Below are positions 52,844-62,050 of a stretch of DNA of 64,000 nucleotides, piece by piece. The number at the start of each line of letters is the position of its first letter. The stretch's first letter is position 1. The notes beneath the pieces are model-generated. The model was not told the DNA's origin. It did not search any database and saw only the letters and a program-made list of their open reading frames with translations. The DNA comes from Alteromonadaceae bacterium 2753L.S.0a.02 (lineage in GTDB: Bacteria > Pseudomonadota > Gammaproteobacteria > Pseudomonadales > Cellvibrionaceae), in contig VISH01000002.1 in NCBI GenBank assembly GCA_007827375.1, positions 248,001 through 312,000 on the forward strand, written 5' to 3'. The translations under genes and the position numbers were made by a program.

Positions 52844-55800
52844 ATGAAAGTGACACCCATTGATAAACCTGTTGCGGGTGAGAAGCTGGTAGAACTGCGC
52901 CCGCCTTTGGCGCTGTACCCGCAAACAGCCTGGAAGCGACGTTTGCATCATTACAGCGGTCGTGCACTTACTCACACGGCGTTGAATCGTGAACAAAACT
53001 GGCTCAATGGCCAGGTAAGCGCCTTGGGGCGGGTGGTTTCAGCCGGAATACTGGACGGTTTAAAAATTAATGCGCGCACTTTAATTGAAGAAGAAACCCC
53101 GTTTACGCAATTGCATGTGTCAGCCGGACGCGGGCTGAGTTATGGTGGTGATATCGTGACACTTAATCGCGATATTACCTGTGCGTTACGCAATGTTTTT
53201 GTTTTTCGCCACGATGAACATCCCGAAATTATGGGTGATGGGCAATTAGCAGCAACACAATATGCGGAACAATTACCAACGCTGGGTGAGTTGATCGATC
53301 GGGGAACAGTTTTGCCGCGCGCGGGTATTCTGGTCTTGCAACCCTTGTTTGCAGAAGTGCGGGAACAGGAGGGTGATGACCCCTGTGGGCTAGACCCCAG
53401 TGATTTGGCCTTTGAAAAATGGCAGCTATTGGATGCCTGTCGTTTGGTTTTGTACACCTGGCCAGACAATTGGATGGCACTGCCGACAATGGATCTCGCA
53501 TGGCGCAATCGTCTCGCTGCGACCATCTTTAGCAAGGAACGCAGTCTCGCCGAAAATGAAATTCACCCCTGGGAAAAGCTGGGTGTTGCTGTTGGCTTAA
53601 TTGGTTTCAACGAACAATATCAGGCGTCTTTTGTGGACCGCGATGCAGTAGTGCGCAGTGGTGGTCGTATTGATATTAATGGCAATGGTTTGCTGGACGA
53701 GGGCAACCCCTTGCTGTGGCAGGCGCAATTGGAACAGTTTAACAGCCAGTTAGCGCAGTTGGCCGTTATGCACAGTACTGCCGACGATTTGCTGACTGCA
53801 ACTCAGCAGCAGTTTCGTTATCTTCCCCCGGTTGGCGTACTGCCAAAACCATTTGCCAAACCACGCAGTAATGAACAAACGTTTTTTCCTTCGAATTATG
53901 TGGTGCGTGCGCGGGCGATTCCTTTGGAACAACTGGATGTTGCCATTCGTGAGTCGGAACCTTTACTGCCATTCGATTTAAATGCATTTGATGATGTGGA
54001 GCTGTTGGTTCCTGTGCAACAGAATTTTTATGATGCCAACCTGCTGCGCATTGAAAGCGTTGATGCCTCGTTAAATCTTGCGGTTCAGGAGTACACTCAA
54101 GCGCGTAACGACTGGCTGGGGCGACGCTATAATGTACGGCAAAAAGCATCGCGGCTGTATCAGGCAATGTATGGTAAACCCTGGGATTTTGGCAGCGATG
54201 ACGATGCCATCGATAATCTCGAAATACCTTCACCGCAGCAAGCCGCCCTTATTGAACAAGGTACCAGTTGGCGCATTCTCATGGCCAACAATCCCCCCGA
54301 TAACTGGAATATTTTTGATTTTAACGATATTGCATTTTCGTCGTCACTTTCTGGATGGGGCTACGGCAAAGGCCTTTTCGAAACGGATATCAGTGAGTTG
54401 CGTGGACGCTATAATTTTTTATTCGTGCGCAAACAATTTACGCTACAGCAGCAAGACTTGTCCAATAGCCTGCAATTACAAATACAAAGCAATGCAAGCT
54501 TTGTGGTTTATCTCAACGGAGTTGTTATTTACACGCACTCTGTTTCGCCCATTGGTTTCGGTCTGAATGTGCGAAAACGCAATACTCAAATTAACTTCAG
54601 CTTTGATGATAACGCGCAGGCGCAATTGCAAGCTGGTAACAATCTTCTGGCCATTGCCGTTCAACCCACGGGTACTGCCAGGGATTACTTTTACTTCACG
54701 CCGCGTTTAGTGCAAACCATGAGCGCACAGGCGTATCAGGCTTTAGCCATTGATGAAGAAGCCTATGGCGTCAGTTTGCCCAGCGAAGCGGAGGGCGGTA
54801 CTGCCATTGCGCCGCTTTATACCGTAGATGAAATTGAGAATCTTAAAACTGATATTACCCAGGCAAACCCACAATTGGTGAGCGGTGAGGAACTGAACAG
54901 CCTGGATAGCGACGGCCTGGAAGATTTTATTTTGTTGCTTGACCGTAAAATCGCCACCACCAACGATCTGATTGATTTCAATTTTGCCCGTATGCGAACT
55001 GAAATTTATCGTATAGATCAATACATTTTTGGCAATGACCAAGGCACCAAACTGGCCACTTCACCAATACTGGCAACTATTGCGAAAAGTAACTCCTCCG
55101 CTGAACAGCTCAAAGCACTTAATGAATTTTTTGAAGATTTAAAAAATGCCGGAACCCAGGGTGATGATGTTATTGTCGCCGGCGAGAGTTTGGCCGGTGA
55201 TACCGTCACAGGTGCGGGTTCCACAGGCAGTAGTAGTGGCGGCAGCACTTTCGACGGTGCCAACACTGGAATTGACAGCTCACTGATTACCCGCGAAATT
55301 TCGCCGACGTTTTTGTCCGCTGACCTGAGTGGGTCAATTACCCGTAATGTATTGATCGGCTCCGTATCCGATATTTCCAGAGTTTCCACAGGGGCGATCA
55401 CCACAGCGGTTAAGGCAGACTCCACACTGGTGAGTGGCGCTACCTTGTCAACCGTAAGCAAAGAGGAAACGGTTTTTAAAGCCAGCCTGAGCAGTACCGA
55501 TAGCGCGCTGAAACGCATTGCAACGCGCAGCGTGGATGACTCCAGTAAATTTTTTGCGAAATCCGCAACGGTCGAAGATGTACAGGAGCAGAACGCCATA
55601 GTCGGGGCAACCGAACAATACCGCAACGTGACGGTAGGCGAGCGTTTGGAAGAGTCGGTGGCTCTAAATTCCATTACTTCCGGCGTCGCCACAAAAGCAA
55701 CGACCATCACCGGGTTGCGACAAAACAGTGGTATCGTTTTAAGTGGTATCACCATACCGGGTGTTTCAGATCCACAGAACCCTGAACAGCCTTTGGATTT

Positions 55801-57337
55801 TGCGAATGTGTCTGATGCGACAATTACCGATATTTTGAATTTAACCTACGATCTCGACCCCAATGTGCAGCGCGATGAATCCTTTTATTTTAAATCGTCT
55901 ATCGGCGCTTTGGAAAACACCAGTGTGCTGCTGCGTAAAGTGGAAGGCCGCGTGTACCGCTATAAAAAATTGCGTACTCAATGTCTGAAAATATTTCAGG
56001 TGCTTAAAACGCAATTTAGTCATTGCGATAAACGCCTCGCGGAAATCACGGTTCCTCTGGCGGAGGCTCGTCACGACCTAAGCGTCGCCCGGGCATTACT
56101 CGAAGAGGACGAACGCCGTGTTGCTGCGATTAACCAACAGCGCGATACGATTCTTAATAAACGTGTGCCCTATTATGTATTCCGTCGGCCGCGCTTTGCA
56201 TTTAGCCATCTTGATGCACCGGTACGCATACTTTTTGAAAAAGATGAACCCGGCTTACCCTTCTGCGACATCAGTGATGAACAAACGCCATCGGAAATAT
56301 CAGGTCTTATAAAGCTCATCAAACAAGCGCCGTTAAAATGGTTGAAGTCCAGTGATAAATTGCTGGATAAATTTAATCGACCACAAAACCTGTATCAGAT
56401 GGCAGACTTTAGCTTTACCTGGCTTGCCAGCTCATCCGATACCCTGGATAAACTCCTGCAGAAAAATACCTCAAGCAACAAAACCACCATGTTGATGATG
56501 GCCGCTCTGGAAGCCAATATTGGCATGCTGAAATCTCACGGCAATCGATTTACCAAAGCAGAGGTTAACGCCATACAGCAGAGCGACTGGAAAAATGCGC
56601 GCAGTAAATTTAAAGAGTATGGTCGCTATGGCGATATTGTCGATGCGCCCCACGGTAAAACAGCAGGCAGCCAGTTGGCGGCTGCGGAGCTGGAAAATAT
56701 GCGACGCGTACTGGCCTGTATCTATCATCAATTCAGTGCAGTACTACCCGCAATACGGGTTAAATGGATAGATAAGTTCAGTGAGTTTGATGAAAGTGTT
56801 CCGATGAGTAATCTTTACAACTTGCCGTATTGGGATCAGGTGGATTACGAACATCGCCGCGACACGCAGGAATTGGTTACCTGGTTGTACAAGCAATTCA
56901 ATACAAATTACGCCGAAGCAAAAACATTTATCGATAATCTCGTGCGTATTTGTATTTTGCTGGCCAGCGAAGCGCCGGTGGGTAAAATTATTGCCGGCAT
57001 TGTGGAGCAACAAAGCAGTGCGTCTAAGGGCGAAACGGTCAACGTGCGTGTGCCGCCGGAAAAAGTCAGTATTGGTGATGAAATTTCTATTCAACACGGC
57101 GGTAAGGAAGTGGTGAAAGGGCGTGTCGAAAATATTGGCAAGCAGGGCGCCAGTGTTCGAGTTGAAGAAGTGAAAGGTGGCGCCCGCGAGATTCCCAGCG
57201 GCGCCAAAGCGCAGATAAAACAAGCCGGTCGTGCGGCGCCGCAAAAACAAGAAGCACGTAAGAAAACCCCTGTGGTCGTCAAACAGAATCCTTCGAAGAG
57301 TAGATCGAGAATGAAGGCGCGCGGGTTATTCAAATGA
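52844..57337 (+). CDS. Unknown 1497-aa eCIS protein C, third of three sharing an N-terminal module
   Basis: This is the largest gene of the window. Residues about 25-110 carry the shared module (HYSGRALTHTALNREQNWLNGQVSALGRVVSAGILDGLKI, then LHVSAGRGLSYGGDIVTLNRD). About 470-630 looks like a galactose-binding-like beta sandwich (FLFVRKQFTLQQQDLSNSLQLQIQSNASFVVYLNGVVIYTH). About 770-960 is Ser/Thr/Gly-rich and low in hydrophobics, like a fibrous spacer. About 1000-1400 is helical. The last 90 residues form a small beta domain (VSIGDEISIQHGGKEVVKGRVENIG) and a very basic tail (RKKTPVVVKQNPSKSRSRMKARG). It may be a receptor-binding or fibre-like component; its family is unknown to me. The stop overlaps the next ATG. 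Confidence 0.7.
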   Translation: MKVTPIDKPVAGEKLVELRPPLALYPQTAWKRRLHHYSGRALTHTALNREQNWLNGQVSALGRVVSAGILDGLKINARTLIEEETPFTQLHVSAGRGLSYGGDIVTLNRDITCALRNVFVFRHDEHPEIMGDGQLAATQYAEQLPTLGELIDRGTVLPRAGILVLQPLFAEVREQEGDDPCGLDPSDLAFEKWQLLDACRLVLYTWPDNWMALPTMDLAWRNRLAATIFSKERSLAENEIHPWEKLGVAVGLIGFNEQYQASFVDRDAVVRSGGRIDINGNGLLDEGNPLLWQAQLEQFNSQLAQLAVMHSTADDLLTATQQQFRYLPPVGVLPKPFAKPRSNEQTFFPSNYVVRARAIPLEQLDVAIRESEPLLPFDLNAFDDVELLVPVQQNFYDANLLRIESVDASLNLAVQEYTQARNDWLGRRYNVRQKASRLYQAMYGKPWDFGSDDDAIDNLEIPSPQQAALIEQGTSWRILMANNPPDNWNIFDFNDIAFSSSLSGWGYGKGLFETDISELRGRYNFLFVRKQFTLQQQDLSNSLQLQIQSNASFVVYLNGVVIYTHSVSPIGFGLNVRKRNTQINFSFDDNAQAQLQAGNNLLAIAVQPTGTARDYFYFTPRLVQTMSAQAYQALAIDEEAYGVSLPSEAEGGTAIAPLYTVDEIENLKTDITQANPQLVSGEELNSLDSDGLEDFILLLDRKIATTNDLIDFNFARMRTEIYRIDQYIFGNDQGTKLATSPILATIAKSNSSAEQLKALNEFFEDLKNAGTQGDDVIVAGESLAGDTVTGAGSTGSSSGGSTFDGANTGIDSSLITREISPTFLSADLSGSITRNVLIGSVSDISRVSTGAITTAVKADSTLVSGATLSTVSKEETVFKASLSSTDSALKRIATRSVDDSSKFFAKSATVEDVQEQNAIVGATEQYRNVTVGERLEESVALNSITSGVATKATTITGLRQNSGIVLSGITIPGVSDPQNPEQPLDFANVSDATITDILNLTYDLDPNVQRDESFYFKSSIGALENTSVLLRKVEGRVYRYKKLRTQCLKIFQVLKTQFSHCDKRLAEITVPLAEARHDLSVARALLEEDERRVAAINQQRDTILNKRVPYYVFRRPRFAFSHLDAPVRILFEKDEPGLPFCDISDEQTPSEISGLIKLIKQAPLKWLKSSDKLLDKFNRPQNLYQMADFSFTWLASSSDTLDKLLQKNTSSNKTTMLMMAALEANIGMLKSHGNRFTKAEVNAIQQSDWKNARSKFKEYGRYGDIVDAPHGKTAGSQLAAAELENMRRVLACIYHQFSAVLPAIRVKWIDKFSEFDESVPMSNLYNLPYWDQVDYEHRRDTQELVTWLYKQFNTNYAEAKTFIDNLVRICILLASEAPVGKIIAGIVEQQSSASKGETVNVRVPPEKVSIGDEISIQHGGKEVVKGRVENIGKQGASVRVEEVKGGAREIPSGAKAQIKQAGRAAPQKQEARKKTPVVVKQNPSKSRSRMKARGLFK

Positions 57338-58968
57338 TCGCTGCACAGGCTCATCAGGTGCAAACACTGCGACTCAAAAGTAATTCCCGAGAATCGCTGG
57401 GTAGCGCGGTTAATTTGTTGGAAGAAGCTTTGCGTCTCGCCTGTTCCATTGTGTGCGACAGTAGCGTTATGCCTCCGAGCGACGGCGCACTTATTTTTGT
57501 GCGAAAAATAACGCTGGGAAAATTTTCGCTTAACACTCATGCCCAACAGTTGGCCGACGCAATTGCTGCGCAAATAGAGCGGGGGGTGGTGAACATTGCC
57601 TGCGTAGATTTTGAGGACAATAGCGATGCGGATATTGTGTGGTTTAGCGATGCCCTTATCGCCTGGAGTCGCCTGTTAGCAAGGGTCGAGAAAACCTGCT
57701 GGTATTGGCCCCTGACGTTACAGCATCTTGGTGTGTCGAGTAGCCGTGTATCAGGCAGTGAAATTTCGCCCGATCTTGCGCTTAAAATGATTGAACACAG
57801 CATGGGTGCCGCCGCCATTGCGAAGTTGCTGCGCGAATTATTAGCACGCAATCAATTACTACCGTTTGTGTTAAAGCTCGATGATTTGCCGTCGCACAGT
57901 TTTGCTGATGAATTTGAGCTATCTCGTGCCGATATCCCGACAGAGCTCTCATCACTTCACCGGATTAAGTTTGAGCAATTCCTTAAAAAATTTAGCCAAT
58001 CAGAACGCGCTCACCTGGCACAGGTTTTTGCTGAATTAAAAAACAAGCCAGAGTTACTTTTTTGGTTGTTGCAAACATTTTCCCGCGAAGAAATTTGGCT
58101 GCAACAGTTTCCCAGGGCGACCAGGGTTACATGCTACGCGTACATGCTGAAGCGAATTGTTGAAATGCCTGTTGCCGAGCAGGCCGCTGGCATTCAAAAA
58201 AGTCTGGATACTCCGGCGCTTGAGCTCGGAGATCAGCCCAGGCAGCATCGATTGCTGATTAACGAAAATCCTCAACAACTGCAAACGGGGAGTGCAGAGG
58301 GCGTTAAATATCGCGATACAGAAAGGCTAAGTGAACACGCCTCGCACAGTTCACAGGGTGAATTTAATGCTGAAGCTCAAAATCCAGAATCAACTGGAAA
58401 ATACCATGCGCAAAGCGGTATCCCTATCAGCTATGCCGGTGTCTTTTTTATTTTGAACCTGTTCGAAAATCTTATTCCGGATAATTGTCACTTTGTTAAT
58501 TTGCCTGTATCACCGAAAAAAATGATCTTTGCGTGCTTGTTGCAAAAACTGCGTTGCGAGCAAGTGCTTGCCGTTTTGGATTTAGATCTGAGTGACTACA
58601 ACGACCTTCTCTTCGAGCCTTTGAGAAATTGCGAATTTAACACCCGATGGCAGCGTTGGTTAAGCGAGCACAGCTACCCGGTAACAAACGCAGAGCCAGA
58701 CAACTTTGGTGATTGGCAACATCTTGTTATTAAAACAGTTAGCCGTTTTCTTTGGCGTGAAACCGGTGGTGGGATTAAATCACTGAGTCGGCTCAACGGC
58801 GATTTCCTAGCCAGTCATACCCATATCGATATTTTTTTAGAAAGCGAACAACTTTCGCTCACAGTACGCAAACTCGGTTTGGATATCAGCCCCGGTTGGC
58901 TACCGTGGTTGCAAAAAGTGGTGGCGTTTCATTATCGCGGCGCTCAGGTACACGCTCTGTATCGTTAA
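57334..58968 (+). CDS. eCIS tape-measure-type protein (CIS_TMP, Afp14-like)
   Basis: The 544-residue protein begins with features of the contractile injection system tape measure family: HQVQTLRLKSNSRESLGSAVNLLEEALRLACSIVCD, followed by DGALIFVRKITLGKFSLNTHAQQLADAIAAQIE (the family pattern is a short Ile-rich strand, Leu-Gly, then a helix). The rest is mostly helical, with blocks of 40-60 residues, a Ser/Glu/Gln-rich linker at about 300-350 and a C-terminal block (FHYRGAQVHALYR). In Afp, Afp14 sets particle length. ATGA overlap with protein C indicates coupling. It is followed by the ATPase gene, as in Afp/PVC. Confidence 0.8.
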   Translation: MIAAQAHQVQTLRLKSNSRESLGSAVNLLEEALRLACSIVCDSSVMPPSDGALIFVRKITLGKFSLNTHAQQLADAIAAQIERGVVNIACVDFEDNSDADIVWFSDALIAWSRLLARVEKTCWYWPLTLQHLGVSSSRVSGSEISPDLALKMIEHSMGAAAIAKLLRELLARNQLLPFVLKLDDLPSHSFADEFELSRADIPTELSSLHRIKFEQFLKKFSQSERAHLAQVFAELKNKPELLFWLLQTFSREEIWLQQFPRATRVTCYAYMLKRIVEMPVAEQAAGIQKSLDTPALELGDQPRQHRLLINENPQQLQTGSAEGVKYRDTERLSEHASHSSQGEFNAEAQNPESTGKYHAQSGIPISYAGVFFILNLFENLIPDNCHFVNLPVSPKKMIFACLLQKLRCEQVLAVLDLDLSDYNDLLFEPLRNCEFNTRWQRWLSEHSYPVTNAEPDNFGDWQHLVIKTVSRFLWRETGGGIKSLSRLNGDFLASHTHIDIFLESEQLSLTVRKLGLDISPGWLPWLQKVVAFHYRGAQVHALYR

Positions 58969-59040
58969 CTTTGCGCAGAATTATAAGGCAAAACTTCGAG
59001 CATTACGGGCGTGCAGCAGTGAAATTAATGGGGTTTTAAT

Positions 59041-61023
59041 ATGATGGATATGAGCGTAAGCAATGTAGAAACCACTGACGCTGTTGCGAGTGACGCTGAA
59101 ACAATTAGCCTGCTAACAATAGCCTTGACGTGCCTGGCGAGTGCCTGCCCACCCACCTCGGACACGCGACCCGAGCTTGAATTTTTAATGGCCTGCAAGC
59201 GCGATATTTCGCCAGGCGCGCTGGGTGATATGTTCCAACAGTATTTGGAGCAACCCCTTAAAGAGGATTTACCACTTATTAATGTGTGCCATCACTACAA
59301 TATTGGCCCGCTCGAATTGCTGAGTGCGCGACTGTGTATGGCTGTGGAACAGGACCCACTGGTGGGCCGCAGTATTGCGTTTTTGCAACATCCACTTAAT
59401 AGCATGCGGCCTTCGCTCGGTTTGCTCGACAAAGCATTTCACTGTTTATTCGATAGTGCCGAGGGGCTTTGGTTGTCTGCTGCAATTTTAAGTGGTAACG
59501 CAGTGCACAATGAATTGCTGGTGGTGCATAACAGCGATCAGCCCATGCCGGATCAGCTAATCAGTGTTCCCCTCGCAGTAGCGACAGCGCTCAGTGGTAT
59601 TCGACCCCGTCTCACGGGGGTGGAAGATATTTCCGTGAAAAGTGCTCACTGTGTTGCGGAGAGCGCGCGGCAGGAAGCGCAAGTGCACGCCAAATCTCTG
59701 CTTTCCAGCAGCAACGCCGCATTGGTAATTCGTTCGGCCTTTGACGAGGAAAAACAGCAGGTTGCCGCCTGCGTAGCCGAAGCCATGAATCGCGAGCCAT
59801 TGTATATCAGCGATGCAGAACAGTTGCCGGCCGGTATTGGATTGTATTGTGAAATCATGCAGCTGGTGCCTGTGTACCGCATTCAACTGGAACCGGCGCA
59901 GCGTAAAAGTTTTAATGGTCTCAAAGGTTATTCCGGGCCAATTATTGTGTTGCTCGGATTGGATGGTTGGCTGGATCATCGTAATCATTCTCAGGTGGAG
60001 TGGTTATTACCCACACCAAAACCGCAGGAGCGCGCCAGACTGTGGGCTGAAAACCTGCAACAGGAAGACTTTGCCGAGGCTTTAGGCGCACGCTACCTGC
60101 ACAGTGCCGGTCGCATTGCACAGCTCTCGCGCCTGGTGTTACGGCGCGGCGCGGCGAGTCCGCAGCCGCTCAGTTTAGAGGATGTGACGCGCGCCGCCAG
60201 TGAAGCGGAAGTTGCCGAGTTGGATTCTCTGGCGCAACGGGTATCCAGCCGAGTTAGCGACGATGGCCTGGTACTCGACGCGCGCCTCTCTGAGCAAATG
60301 AAAACCCTGTATTTACGTTGTTTGGCTCGCGAACAATTACGCGAGGGACTGGGTGTTTCCATTCAGCAACGTTACCACTGCGGTGTAAAGGCCTTGCTGG
60401 TTGGCCCGTCTGGTACCGGTAAAACACTCTCGGCAGCCTGGTTGGCCGGCCGCTTGGGTTTGCCTTTATATCGCGTGGATATCGCTTCCATCGTAAGCAA
60501 ATACATCGGTGAAACTGAAAAAAATCTCGCCAACTTATTGGAAAAAGCCGAAAGCTCGGATGTCGTGTTATTGTTTGATGAAGCCGATTCCCTGTTTGGC
60601 AAACGTACCGATGTGAAAGATTCCAGCGACCGCTTTGCCAATTCCCAAACCAATTATTTATTGCAGCGCATAGAAAATTATCAGGGCATTGTGTTGCTAA
60701 CCAGCAACAGTCGCAGCCGCATCGACAGCGCGTTTTTACGTCGCATTGATCACGTGATTGAATTTGGCAAGCCCAGTGCAGAAGAGCGTCGTAAATTGTG
60801 GCGCGTACACCTGGGTGATCAACACAGTTTGCCCTTAAAAGACATAAATCGTATTGCAGCGAAATCTGAGCTGGCCGGGGGCCATATTCGCAATGCGGTA
60901 TTAACGGCGGCGGTTTTTGCCCGTCATGAAAACCGCGCGATTCAATACAGCGATGTGCTGTTAGGCATTGCCAGTGAATACCGTAAATTGGGTAAGCAAC
61001 TACCAGCGGGGTTAATTGATTAA
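59041..61023 (+). CDS. eCIS AAA+ ATPase (Afp15/Pvc15-like)
   Basis: The 660-residue protein has an N-terminal region (1-400) like the first, degenerate ATPase unit of Afp15-type proteins (ending RLWAENLQQEDFAEALGARYLHSAGRIAQLSRLV). A full AAA+ domain follows, with Walker A GPSGTGKT at 455-462, Walker B VVLLFDEADSLFG at 508-520, sensor 1 in LLTSNSRSR and the arginine finger in FLRRIDHVIEF (near 567). Such ATPases act in assembly or cargo loading and stay in the producing cell. 72 bases separate it from the tape measure gene. An alternative ATG lies one codon later. Confidence 0.94.
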   Translation: MMDMSVSNVETTDAVASDAETISLLTIALTCLASACPPTSDTRPELEFLMACKRDISPGALGDMFQQYLEQPLKEDLPLINVCHHYNIGPLELLSARLCMAVEQDPLVGRSIAFLQHPLNSMRPSLGLLDKAFHCLFDSAEGLWLSAAILSGNAVHNELLVVHNSDQPMPDQLISVPLAVATALSGIRPRLTGVEDISVKSAHCVAESARQEAQVHAKSLLSSSNAALVIRSAFDEEKQQVAACVAEAMNREPLYISDAEQLPAGIGLYCEIMQLVPVYRIQLEPAQRKSFNGLKGYSGPIIVLLGLDGWLDHRNHSQVEWLLPTPKPQERARLWAENLQQEDFAEALGARYLHSAGRIAQLSRLVLRRGAASPQPLSLEDVTRAASEAEVAELDSLAQRVSSRVSDDGLVLDARLSEQMKTLYLRCLAREQLREGLGVSIQQRYHCGVKALLVGPSGTGKTLSAAWLAGRLGLPLYRVDIASIVSKYIGETEKNLANLLEKAESSDVVLLFDEADSLFGKRTDVKDSSDRFANSQTNYLLQRIENYQGIVLLTSNSRSRIDSAFLRRIDHVIEFGKPSAEERRKLWRVHLGDQHSLPLKDINRIAAKSELAGGHIRNAVLTAAVFARHENRAIQYSDVLLGIASEYRKLGKQLPAGLID

Positions 61024-61024
61024 C

Positions 61025-62032
61025 ATGTACATGATGGTGCAGCGCAAAGCGAATAAACACGGCAAAGCGGCTTCGCATTCTCCGGGCGGACCTGCTTACG
61101 GAAAATCTTTAAGCGGCTATTTGCATCACAGCAGTGGTGGGCGTGGCTTGCCGAATTATGCCCGCAGGCGCATCGAACCGGTTGTGGGGGCGAACCTCGA
61201 CCACGTTCGGGTGCATGACGACGCAGCTGCACAAGATGCGGCACAAAGTTTAAACGCGCGCGCCTTTACCCAGGGCAGTCATATTTATTTGGGCAGTCGC
61301 CAAAGTGTCGATGATCTGGCTTTAATGGCTCACGAATCCGCCCATGTGGTGCAACAGTCGCCCAGCGATATTCAGCGCAAACCTTTGCTCGATGCGCCGC
61401 ACGGAATGATTCAAAAAGACGACGATGACGATTCGGGATTTAATTTTAACCTGATACCACCCAGCCTCTTGTATCGCAACAGTGGCTTTTTATTCGATGC
61501 CAATACTTCGCGGGCGCAGTTGGGTTATATGCGGGATGGCGGTGGGCTGTTAGCCGGTTATCAGTACGGCGGTGAAATATTTGCGCAGGGTCGCGATCAG
61601 GATGGCATTTTCAACCCGCGCTTTGGCATTAACCCCTCCAGTGGCGTCGCCAGTTTGGGCTTCACCGGTAGTGCCGGCGGCCTGCGTTATGGTATGGGTT
61701 ACAACACCACCGGGGCGTTTAGTGCAAGCCTTGGGTACGGGGCGCCTTTACTGCCTATGCCCAATATATTTGCCGACCAGGCCATGGCTGCGGGCTCTGC
61801 GCTACCCGGTTTGGTGACCGCCATCCCCAGCTTCCTGGATGATCCCATGGCGGCATACTCCGCGAACAGTGCCGGTATCGACGCTGTGAGTACCTTTGGT
61901 GGCACAGCCGGGCGACTCTATAGTCAACAACAACAGGGCCAGGGTGCGCTGCCTTTCGGCGCCGGATTGACCCTGGGCTACACGCCACAACTCGGGTTTA
62001 CCGGCATGCTCGGTGTGCAGGGCAGCTTTTAA
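61025..62032 (+). CDS. DUF4157 (eCIS core) protein with beta-barrel-like C-terminal part
   Basis: The 335-residue protein has a DUF4157 domain at about 40-118: LPNYARRRIEPVVGANLDHVRVHDDAAAQ, then ARAFTQGSHIYLG and an intact HExxH (HESAH, 103-107) followed by VVQQS. The region from about 145 on is rich in Gly, Tyr and Phe, with alternating strands (GGLLAGYQYGGEIF, GGLRYGMGYN, AFSASLGYG), and ends FTGMLGVQGSF with a C-terminal Phe, as in outer-membrane barrels. There is no signal peptide. It may be a cargo effector delivered by the particle. The ATG at 61025 lies one base after the ATPase stop; TTG at 61016 is also open. Confidence 0.8.
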   Translation: MYMMVQRKANKHGKAASHSPGGPAYGKSLSGYLHHSSGGRGLPNYARRRIEPVVGANLDHVRVHDDAAAQDAAQSLNARAFTQGSHIYLGSRQSVDDLALMAHESAHVVQQSPSDIQRKPLLDAPHGMIQKDDDDDSGFNFNLIPPSLLYRNSGFLFDANTSRAQLGYMRDGGGLLAGYQYGGEIFAQGRDQDGIFNPRFGINPSSGVASLGFTGSAGGLRYGMGYNTTGAFSASLGYGAPLLPMPNIFADQAMAAGSALPGLVTAIPSFLDDPMAAYSANSAGIDAVSTFGGTAGRLYSQQQQGQGALPFGAGLTLGYTPQLGFTGMLGVQGSF

Positions 62033-62050
62033 AATGCCCAGGCACGACTG

